Source: Branchiostoma floridae (lineage: Eukaryota; Chordata; Leptocardii; Amphioxiformes; Branchiostomatidae). Taken from it: a DNA stretch of 64,000 bases. A model generated the notes under the pieces. That model did no database searches. It was given only the letters and a program-made list of their open reading frames with translations, and was not told where the DNA came from. The DNA is taken from contig NC_049980.1 of NCBI RefSeq assembly GCF_000003815.2, positions 13,084,020 through 13,148,019 of the forward strand, given 5' to 3'. Below are positions 53,331-64,000 of the stretch, piece by piece. The position numbers and the translations under genes are program-made. The first letter of the stretch is position 1. Every line of letters starts with the position of its first letter.

Positions 53331-56300
53331 CGGCTCACACGCTCTGCAAGAGACGTTCAAAATAGAAATTTCCTTACGGCATATCTCTCTTCCTGAAGTA
53401 TATCAATGGAGTTTATCTGTTCCATATCTAAACAACCTTGAGAAGGCTTTTTTTTTTCATTTTTTTTTCTGCGAAATTGCTTGGAATTACACGATGTCGT
53501 AAAAACAAATTCCTAACATTACGTTGTATTTTTTGTTTTGGAAATCTTTATGATGTAACGATTTTCATATTTTGCTTTTTTGGTTAAAAATACAATTCTG
53601 CGTCAGGAGTCTCTTGATGTTTTCTGCGATAGGGAATATGAAAATAGGTCAGTTCTTCTAAACCGAAAAATAACGTCACCGATATTACGGTGCGATTTAT
53701 ATAGAAATACGCGGAATGAGCAAAGGCCGTGGGATATATGATCACCGGCTACGGTCGGTACCTTCTGAAAAAGACGTACTTTATTCAATTTCAGATTGAA
53801 TGGACGTAGGCGGTGGCAGATAGACCGCTGCCGGTGTGGGTGAATATACGCTTAATAAGCGGCACAAATGAAAGGTGCTACCGCTGTGAGAACCTCTGCC
53901 GTGCGGTAGATCGTGTCTTTCACACAGGCTTATACCTAGCGGCACACCGCCGGCCCGCCTACACGAGCGCAGGTTGGACAATACGGTCGGGTTTGGGAAA
54001 AACATGAACCTAGAAATACAAGCCACGTTACACATAGATATTTTCTGCATTCATAGAAAATATTACTTGATTATCATATACATGTGTGCTTACAACTTGT
54101 GTTGACAAGTTCTTTTTTACCAAACGTGAAGGGATATTTAGCGGCAATTTTGAAATAAGCAGATTCTATTTCATTTGGTTATCATCATCAATTTGAAAGG
54201 TAGTATTATGAATCAAACGTGAAAGATTGTGTTTGCAATATGAATGTATAATATTGTTTTAAACTCGGCACAATATAGTAATATAGTATCTGAAAATACT
54301 TTTAGAGTGGAATGCATAAACATTCAAAGCACAAATGATTTTGTAGACGGAGTGTTTCTATGCATGGTGTGGTAGAGTCATAGATGTATAGGGCAAGTGA
54401 CAAGCAAAGAATGACATTAAAATTACAACGGGAAAACCCAGTAATCAAAGTCTGACATCTACGTAGAGACTGACTGCAGGCTAAAGCTTAAGATTGTCAG
54501 AAGTTTATCAAAGTCTCTGATTACTGACGGTTTACTTAAGGAATGTCGCTAAGGTGAGGTTTGTTGATGTTTTTTTTTTTACTGGTACATGTACCATGTT
54601 CTTCCCGGGTATTTTTGTAAGAATCTAAAAAAAATCATGTTTGTTTTATAGGCAAACAAAGATGTCAATACGATTATGACTAGAAACAAATGGTTGCAAA
54701 ATACACCAATATTTGCTCAAATTAGAGAAAAGACAATTGTCAAAAAAATTGAGAATTAAGTAGGTGTAAGACTGTTCCAAAGCATCAGGCCCATGTCGGC
54801 AGCGTTTGGGGTCGGTATGTATCAACATATGGCCTGTGAGAGATGCATTAGACTCTATTTGTAGCCCGAAGCAAAAATTCACATGTACACACATCCAACA
54901 ACCAGGAAAATACAAGACAAACAGACTGTTAAAGCAATGGTGACCGGGTGACTCGTGGGAAGACAGTCCCTCTGGGGAAGAGGCCAATTCTTTGGGGAGA
55001 TGAGAAAAACACACGGTTCACAGATGTCATAGAAATATTCAAACAACATCGCAAAAACATTCCGTATGAGACACAAACACAACAATAACTGTTTGGAACA
55101 CGCTGCGATTTTGCTACCAGATCATGCTTCTTAATTATCACGTTATCTTTGGTGATATCCTTAAGATTCTAAAAAAGAAGATGGTTATCTTTCAGTCCCG
55201 AGGCCTTATACATGTATATGTACTTTATATTCACGTACGACACTGTATGGCTACATATTACTTGTGCAATTTGTTTCCTATTACTTCTGCCTTTAAACGT
55301 GTGAAGTTACATACATGTACCAGTGTTTTCTCATAATCCAGCCAAACAAAAAACGACTGTAGTGTCCAGGTACTTGTAACAGGGGATAGAAAAAAAACAT
55401 TGACAGGTTTTACATGTTTAGGTAGCAAAACGATGCACATGTTATTGGCACAGACAGGGGCAGCCTCAGACATTACGATGTGTATATTCTCATACAGTAT
55501 GTTAAGATTAGGACTGTATTATTAATCAGATATTGCCCTAGCTGTAGATTTCTTCTGTTACTGAGATAATAGTTTTAAGGAGGAGCTTGATGTGTTGTCA
55601 CATGAAACAAATTAGTCAATTCTGTGACTGAGACTTAATAGTGTTCTTTACGATTTTTGTTTGGCAGATGATTTTCGAATGGTTTTGATTTGCAGGTAAT
55701 GGTTGGTGGATGCACAAAGTAGTGTTGTTTTTTGCCGCTTAAATATTCGCGATCGGGTATACAATGGGTATAGACGGCAAATTGTTTGTTTGGTTGGTTG
55801 TCTGTTTGTTTTATACATTGACATTGCCCTGGTCTAGAAAAGTTCAATGGCTGAAGAAATTTAGAAATAGAAAACATTGTCATTGATTGAAATATCTCTC
55901 ATGAACATGATGAAATATCAATGCAGACAGGTGGTAAAAATTGCCTCGATACCAAAAGCGTCTGTCTGTGACAATTGCTGTAAACTTCATCAACGTGGTG
56001 CATATTGGAAACTATTTGGCCATGTCAAAACATTTCTCGCGAGAATTTACGACAACAGGTGTGAAGAATTCCGCCCAGCTGATACTGTTCTTTAGTTTCC
56101 GGTCACTCTCTTGTCGCCTGGCTACAAGAAATCCATAGCGACACGCACCTTTCCTCGTGTGTATCAAAACGCAGACCTGATCACAACAAATAATTCTAAC
56201 TTTCAGTCAAGGTCAGATGTTATCTAAATAACGTCATGACGTCTCCCAACTACCCGATCCTCAGAATGAACCCCTCAAGTTCACGACATCTGATGACCTA

Positions 56301-56800
56301 GCTGACAGACACATTCTTTACTTGGCGTACAGAAGTCAAATTAGATCTAGAAAAATACAAATCTTTCCACTGATCTACTTTCAGAAGTATCTTTGTGTAT
56401 GTTTGCTATATGCTGTTTTTCTCCCATCTTTTTGACGTTGCAAATTCAGAGACCATGGTCTACTTTCTATGGTGTTATTTGATGTGTTAAATGAGTACAT
56501 ATATGTCTATATAAAGACAACATGGATGTTGATAATCACTAGTTGTCTACTTGAATAGACAGACAACATATTCCATGGTCTAGCGAGAAGTGATTACGAA
56601 GAATTAGCAAAACGATAAATACCAAGAAGGGATGAACAGCTGGGGAGGTGAATCAGGCGTAGCATTTCTTGTTGTCAGAATTCCTTTGCATTATAATGTG
56701 TGTTCCAATAGCTGGCACCATCACTGGGTGATTTGACTGAGAAAGGAGTTCTAAGAGAAAGTAACTTAGTCCAATTATACGTTCTTGTAACACCGGTATA

Positions 56801-57037
56801 CCCTTCTCACCAGACGCTGTGATCGCTGAACGACTGCTGAGTGGCAAAGCGTTTTAAAAATTGCTAAACGAATTTCGTAGAAAATCAACGATTTTTTAAA
56901 ACGTTTTCCGAGTTTTGTTTTCTTTTGAATCATACTTAACATCGGGCATCATATTCAAATTATAAAATCACGGGTCGCAGACATCCAATTCTGGTCGTTG
57001 TACGGTCGCTCAGTGATCGCTGTCTGACGGAGAGTGC
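56801..57037. mobile_element. MITE copy G
   Basis: Left end CCCTTCTCACCAGACGCTGT with GATCGCTGAACGAC; right end GGTCGCTCAGTGATCGCTGT with CTGACGGAGAG, inverted. It shows the full-length end CCCTTCTCACCAGA. Confidence 0.72.
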
Positions 57038-58041
57038 TTCCTATTCAGACGTGTTTTTGAAACAGAAGCAGTCGGCTTCTCAACATGTAACCGTCATATT
57101 GAAGCAGTTGAAGTAATTGCATTAATTCCATCAAAGTTATAAAGATACATTTGCATTAAAAGAGCTGTATCTCTATCTTTCCACACGTACATCCAGTCGT
57201 AATAATACTCACCCATGTCGTTTGAAGAGAGCTCCTGACACATAGTAGCAGTGTCTACTGTGGCCCCGGGCTGGGATATCCGTTTTCAATACAACACTTC
57301 TTAAACGTCTGTCATGTTGTCTGACTATCACTGGCAGAGAGGTTATCCAAATATTTGTACTACTCACACCACGTGTTATAACTTTGTTATTGTTGCTGAG
57401 AGTTGTATGTTAATTTGTCTACATTCAGCCTATGTCTGTAAATAGGGGATAACGGTTTCTTTTTATAACGTGTAGTGTTGGTACATTCATACAGGCAGAC
57501 CAAATGGCCAAACGCGTTGTACATTTCCTTCCCGGCTGTATGTTGTCTAACTAATCAAATTTGTCATTATCTAACGCCCTGGCATGTGTTACTGTTATGC
57601 ATTCAATGTGGTCTGCTTATTGTTCTTTATCATTTCTATTCCTATTAAGATTTTCCCGTTATATATCGTGATAGTAATATTAGCTTAGTACGGGAATGCG
57701 AAAGAAACACATGTATTTCACAACAATTCGCCTTAACAAAATGGAAAGCCCGGCAAAGACACCAAACAAAGCGTCTAAAACCAGCCGAAGCCTAACGTCT
57801 GAGAGTGAATTTTTCCGTTTCAGTTTTCTTTCAGTGTTGCTTTTAAACGAGCCGTCCTTCAAGTATATGTTCATATCTTTGTACAATATTCCACGGTCAA
57901 ACCATATACTGCTCCTGTCGCTTTGTGATACCGTCACTCTTGACTCTCGTTTTTGTGCATCATCTATCGCAAGTGTTTCATACATACGGATATGTACAAC
58001 TTAAAATCGCATTGTTGGAAAAACATTTATAGCCACTTTTT

Positions 58042-58070
58042 TAACAGTCTAACACGAAGTTAGACTGTTA
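58042..58070. repeat. Perfect 12-base-pair hairpin
   Basis: TAACAGTCTAAC and GTTAGACTGTTA are exact reverse complements separated by ACGAA. Confidence 0.9.
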
Positions 58071-61000
58071 CAATTTATAAAAACGAAACCAAATCGATAT
58101 CAAACTAAACCAAACCAAACCAAACCAAAAGCTTATGTGCGATAAATCCTTTCGTATTTATCACAATATGTAAACACACTCAACTGTATACTCTAGATCA
58201 CAATGTTTCTTTTTATACAGTTACCTTTCAATTTTGCTGATTATACATGTATATGCTACCATTCTCATATGGCTGTTCCGTATTTGTTTGTTAGCTTAAC
58301 ATTACTTGTGATTTCAAGTACATCTTGACATTGACATCTCTTGGCTACTGCTCTTCTTTTTGGAACAACCGCAGCCAGTCTACAAAATAACCTTCTAAAG
58401 TTGCATTTACTATGATTCCGACTATCCTCAACACCGTGCATTTTTTTCTTTTACTATATTCGGTCAGTTTGGGATGATACGGTCACCATTCGATTATTTC
58501 GGTCATGTGAAGGAACAACGCGTGCTGTTGCTATGTTTTGACCTATCCATGGTTAAATATGGTACATGGAAATTATTACAAAGTGAACATTAGTGGAATA
58601 ACTGAAGCTATATGGCGACAGCACATGCTTATATACACGCTGTGACATGGATACGCAGGTACGTAGGAAGCCATTACGAGTTTATAACACGAAGGATAGG
58701 TTTATCCTTATTTTGTCTATCTTGAAAATAAATCGTTCCAATGTATCATAACATATAGGACTTCTCGAGGGCTAACAGCATCGCACAAAGGAGAAACAAA
58801 AGCATTTGTGAAGAAATCATGAAAACGTGTGTAATACAGTAATTTCAAGACAGAACTCAGCCAGTGTAGCTAGGTTTTACCCCAACCATGATGCTTACGG
58901 CGTCACAGCGAACATGTACCACAAGCGGTGCTCATTCCAGATCTTATGGCTACCTGAACGTAACGACTTTGAAAATGGCAGATATTTTCTACGGAATATT
59001 CTTGGATCTAATATGGCATATTCTTCAAATGTTGACGCAGATGTACAGATCACGCTTCATTTTTCTTCAGTCGGCAGCTTTCGAATCTATGATTCTTGAT
59101 CAATCCGCAAGAAGAATGTCGCGTTCAGAATACCTGTAGTGTGGCGATATTTGCACGGAAAAATATCTCTCTTTTAGACTTTAAAATGGTAGGTGTAACT
59201 GTTGTTTTTAAAGCTTAGGAAATGAAAAGACGCGAGAAGAAGAAGTGTAAACATCGGAACGCCTCTGGCTAGTGCCGCCTCCTCTTACCACAGACTCGCT
59301 GATACCTTCTCTCAACAGCTGTCGATCAGTTCTAACGACGTGTTGAATATCTCTGATGAAAGACTATTGCAAATCCTCGGCATATCTGCCAAGCGGTTTA
59401 CAGTACACAACATAGATTTGTAAATTTCGTGGTAAGACTTTAGCCGTGTGGCTGGCTCTGTGTTAGTGTTAAAGTTGTGCTTCCATGCGAACAAGTGTAT
59501 ACTTAGTCTGGTGCATCTCTGGAATTGGTTTTATATTTAAGAATGTTGCTTTTTTTATGAAGAGACGAAACCAAAGAGTATATTGTTAGTCAGACCCACG
59601 ATATACATGTGTGTTCAGCTACACATGTACATGCTAGTATGTTTTGCACTAGACAGGGTATGCTACGTTCCCCTAAATCTGTACCAAATCCCGTGTATGA
59701 TACAAAAATGATTATATAACACTTATTGAACATTCATCCTCTATTGGGCCAGGTAATGGGCTTACTACAGGCATGCAGATACTAGTGAAAAAAATCCCTA
59801 ATAAAGTACATACAAATATTGACATGACCTCCAATATTATTCTAAAAGAAATGTTCTATAATTAGGTTCTTCTTCTTCACTTCTCGTGGTGATGTTGAAC
59901 ATATACGTTGAGATGGACCTATCTAAAATAGACAATTTACACATTCACTACTGCATCTATATCCAAGAAGTACGCACCTTACTAAACTTAAGGTAAGACT
60001 AGAAGTAAATAATTGTCGTCTGAACGAAATATGTTTCTCACCATTTTACAGAGCGTTGTTTGAGAAAATCAAAATATACGCAGCTATATACATGTGTCTT
60101 CCTCACACAAAACCTTCATCTAAGATTTATATTTAGAAACATTTTTGCAAAAGTATGTTAATGATTTATCTAGAAGAATGACTTAGTTCCAATTTTGTAA
60201 TGTAGAAATAAAAATGCTATCTGAAATACGATATGTTCCTGCCATATATAGGATATACAGTAGTATATCTTGCGCACTTTTTGCATCGTTTTGTTCTTTC
60301 TCGAGGGTTTTAAAAATACCATAAAATCTTATTACTAATACTTGTAAAATCTAACAACGCTCCATAAAACAGGTACAGACGTTTATCAATGTAAATGGCG
60401 TCAAAATGCAATTATGCCATGTTATTAACCATATCTTATAAGCATTTTACTAGCGCCAGATTGCTGCTTAACGTCCTTGCAAATAGCGCCTAAGGTATCA
60501 AGTGATGTCTACAGGTATGTTACGCGAATTACTTTTGCAGTTATGCAACATTATAGGTATAAGAATGTAATTAAGTGGATTCTGCAATTTGTTAGAAAAG
60601 GTGTTGATGCAAGTCCGCTAGAATACCTAAAATACTGCTTGTGAGTTGATAAGGGCGATTTTGTGGTATACATCGTGGATTTTATCACAGCACTGTTTTT
60701 AAGTACATCACATACTTGTCTACATACTTGTACAAGGATGAAGGGAATACAATGAGTACAGCAACGGTACATAAAAGAGGTTTGAATCATGTGTCTTTGT
60801 CATAATGGCACAAGAACGACCGTCTTTGGGGAGTGGAGGCCCTTGCGGCCATTTTGTCTTGGGCAAAATGAGGCAGAGGGAGACGATAGCTTTATGTTCG
60901 ATGTGAGTTTTATAGGCCCACAATATCATAATAAAGCAGGTGGAGACAGCGTTTATGTCCCTGTGGGGCGACAGAATACGATGTCCATCCATTATGGCAC

Positions 61001-62849
61001 GCCACACATAACGATCCTTAGTAGCCCAACCAATAACTTTCCTTTATGGAAGGTACATTTATCGGTTTATCCAGAGTCCATGTCCACACACTTGCAGATG
61101 AAATGCCTTGGAGCATTTGTGTTATTACAAGTTGTTAAAGTCGTATGTACAATTTTTGTACTTTTAGGAATTCAGACGAAGTATTCTTGCAGATTACTAA
61201 CTACTTACGCCAAGATTTCCGATGTGATGTATCTATATACGGAATCACCCTCCATGATATACAGCAGCAGAACGTAAACATGTACAAACGTACGGTGACT
61301 TAAAGCTCTTTCAGAACAAACATGTTTTCTACACTGACCAGCAAAGATCACGTCAGTTTCTTTCAGGATTTTCTCCACAGCATAGCCAGAAAAATGGCTT
61401 AATTTGTTGCAAACCCTGTTCCGATGTATGTGCCCATTATTACTTACGATTTTCCAGGAAGAATTTTGGCTAACGGTCGCGACAGGAATATGTCAATATT
61501 TAAAAATAATGTGATATGATACAGTCTACTACCGGTACTGTACGTGTGTGGATTTTGTTTGGTCAGCAAAGGATTGGTGCGAATACCAATACAATAAGTA
61601 CTATTTGATAGAGTTCATATAAAATAAGCATATAGTGGTTTTGGTGTACATCGAATATCCGTTCATGTGGATATCTAAAACCCAGTGTCCGCATGATACT
61701 AGTGTTAGAACTATTTCGCAAAACAAAAATATTTCTAAACGTTTGAGCCTTGTTGTTCCTTGTATTTGCACGAACGTGTCATAAGTAATTTTTGTACCTT
61801 TTTACCTGTCGTGAAACGAAAAGCTTTGGCACTGGGGTATAAATCGGCACATGAGGATAAACTCGGCATTCTGAAAAATATGTGCATCGCCTTGATGTAA
61901 GAAAACAATTTTCCATTGCCATTTGTAGTAAACCCTGCGTTCCTCCATTTAGGTACGTGTAAACGTTGTTAACTCTACGTTTAAAATGTAAAAGTGTGTC
62001 GTTTTGAAAACGTCTGTGAAGCAAAAAAACAACAACATCCTAATTCTTTTCTATATAACAGAGATAATGAATGTTACAATGTAGATACATATAATGTTAC
62101 TGTATGTTACCATTTTGGATATACACATGATAGAACAGATAGAAAATACAGACAGATATGAAGGTACCCTGCGTTTTGTAATTTGAATGCTGCCAGTGTC
62201 AATATGTTGTAATTTTTCTGCAATTTCTCCAGCTAGCTCTGGGACGACTGTTGGTACTTGTGTACGTGTATATGTAATAGTACGTAAGTGCTAGTCTAGC
62301 GCAGTGGAAAGGCCCATATACAAATAGTTCGCTCAGTTGACTTCAGAAACTCCGTTTCAGTATTATGAAATGAATGATTACCATTTTCAGATCCTTTTTT
62401 TGTTCTAGATTATTTTAAGGAACACAATACTGCATACTTTCCGTCACCTTTTGGGCCATTCATTTGTTCAAAATCATGCGTCGAGTTGCAACGTAGACAA
62501 GACGGTATCATTCCTTTATATAATGAAGATGGTGGCGTGTCTGACTGAATATCTTACACGTTGTTCTGAAATTTTGAATTCATATCATATGTTGGAAACA
62601 TGAGCTCTATTAGAAGTTCTGCAAGTTTTGATTAATGCTGAATTCATCATTGGAGAAAGATAGGTCCGAAAAATCAGTTCACATGAACATTGTGTTTACC
62701 TATGGAAGCAGTGCATTACTGTGTGCAACGAATTTAAACACACGTGAATAACACACACGTAATAGAGCAATTCTGTGGTGGCATTGGTGCAAATATTTTT
62801 CATTAAGGTTAGTTTTACAGAGCTTATTTACGAATAGCTGACAGAAATA

Positions 62850-63440
62850 ACAGAATTTCCCGGCTGCAACACAGGCCGCCTTGCCTCAACCCGGGCTAGT
62901 GCAGAGAAAACACATTAGGTGACGTCTCCTCGGTCGCAAACTGGTCACGTCAATAACTCTGGCTGGATATTCGTCTGATTTCTATCTCACTGGATGATAA
63001 AACCAATAAATGGGCCGGCATGTGAGTTTTTATTCGTTCTCTGGTCCCACGCGATCGTTCTGACGGGGCCGGGTTGTCAGAGTTCGCGTCCAGTAACGGC
63101 GCTGTTACCGGGGACTAAAGATTCCCGTCCCGATACTCGCCTCCCTTCATATCCCGCGGACTCCTATCTCTGTATAATAAACATACAGCCGTCTCTCCGG
63201 ACACACACTTCACAAATCAGGGCCCTTATCTCACGTCAAGAATTCGGGTCACCTGCCCTGAAATATGACAGGAGAAGCAGGGCGGAAAGATACGAAACCC
63301 CGCTACTTTCCACCGCGTGTTGGCGGTGTGGACCCCCTGCTTTAATCGATCGTTTGTTTTTCCTCAGAGTCCGCGGCACCGAGGTATGCCCTCTTGTTGC
63401 ACCATTTAAAATATATCGTTACAACATTATGCTGGGTTTT
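62850..63440. other. GC-richer, repeat-free island near the window end
   Basis: About 590 bases richer in G+C than the flanks, with clustered CCAATAAATGGGCC and TTAATCGATCG sequences. The overlapping open frame has no domain. Possibly a regulatory element. Confidence 0.2.
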
Positions 63441-64000
63441 TAAAACAATACCCCCTAGATCCGGATAAAGTCGGCATATACAAAGCAAGGCTTTCCCTGT
63501 GTTTCTAATTTTGGGCTCCCCAGACCGAGTAACGAAGCACAAAGTTTAAGGGAAGTTGTGCGATCATCATCAAAGAAAGATCGCCATTAATCTAGACCTT
63601 GAAATACAGAGTATTTGGCGGGGTGGAACATCACAGTGTATAGTCGCTGCCACAGGATATCTATTCTTTTCCGACGAAGTATGTTTGATTTTTGAGCGGA
63701 AAATTTGACCCGGTGACTCGGTTTGTAACTGTCAGCTATCCACGTTACGATAATGCCACAACTTGTTGACAAGAACTATCCAGGGTATGAAACGTTTCAT
63801 TGTGCAACTTTCGATGTAACTTATGTCAACAAAATCTGGACACATTTCATGGTTTTCTAGAATCAATAATTAACTTACACCATTTATTATATTCTAATTG
63901 AACAATTTTTGCAGCATCAAAATCAAATCACCAACATTACAATATCTACTCTAACGTCTGCACTATATCTTCTAGCATAAAGACGGTGCTGTACTCAAAG

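Larger units (their letters stand above)
46413..56800. other. Intergenic segment without supported genes
   Basis: Contains a dispersed repeat copy (47118-47415), a GA-rich purine tract (49325-49430), GC-richer blocks at 49000-49210, 50220-50440, 51030-51250 and 52200-53330, a perfect CRE octamer TGACGTCA (51603-51610) and a small hairpin CCCCGAC/GTCGGGG (51863-51879). No open frame with a recognisable domain and no consistent exon chain on either strand. Confidence 0.6.
57038..64000. other. Intergenic segment to the window end
   Basis: AT-rich unique DNA with an AAACC microsatellite (58105-58130), a perfect 12-base-pair hairpin (58042-58070) and a GC-richer island at 62850-63440. The open frame 60789-61277 (162 codons) has no recognisable domain and no splice context. 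Nothing else is supported. Confidence 0.6.

Noticed and set aside
60789-61277. Open frame of 162 codons
   Set aside because: Composition like the surrounding noncoding DNA, no domain and no supporting exon series.

Overview
The window is invertebrate-chordate genomic DNA, most likely amphioxus (Branchiostoma). The assignment rests on the gene style (about 40 short exons, mostly symmetrical phase-1 extracellular modules) and on dispersed repeats that look amphioxus-like to me; it is an inference without any database search.

Layout. Positions 1 to about 24,900 hold the 3' part of one plus-strand gene. I reconstructed 41 exons (91 to 23,755); every junction keeps the reading frame, giving at least 2,689 residues. 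The 5' end lies upstream of the window. The visible protein reads: vWA (partial), SEA, SEA, vWA, SEA, SEA, an unrecognised Cys module, EGF, Ca-binding EGF, SEA, EGF, about 860 residues of Thr/Asn/Pro mucin-like repeats, a second copy of the Cys module, EGF, Ca-binding EGF, SEA, EGF, one transmembrane helix, and a cytoplasmic tail of about 300 residues. Introns carry a LINE tail, two copies of a dispersed repeat, a tRNA-derived SINE, a hammerhead-like inverted repeat and a relic of an EGF exon.

The most unusual point is the tail. Exons 37 and 38 encode a PWWP domain of DNMT3 type, a chromatin-reader fold not expected under the membrane of a mucin-like receptor. Two of the four aromatic-cage positions are changed. 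The tail also carries a PPxY motif, an FDNPVF sorting/PTB-type motif, a proline-rich RPPPPRR stretch and an acidic-aromatic C-terminus. One ectodomain SEA module keeps a GSVV autoproteolysis motif. Together these suggest a shed or cleavable membrane-tethered protein, possibly signalling to chromatin; that last step is inference.

Positions about 24,900 to 64,000 form a gene-poor stretch with no coding region I can support. It holds at least eight copies of a MITE family with inverted ends around ACTAGAcGGCGAtCGCTGAGCGACC (one of them in the 3'UTR), two more copies of the dispersed repeat, a long foldback hairpin, a cluster of GTGCAATTA sites, microsatellites, a 100-base assembly gap and several higher-GC, repeat-free islands. 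It may be the regulatory landscape of a neighbouring gene outside the window, but that needs comparative data.
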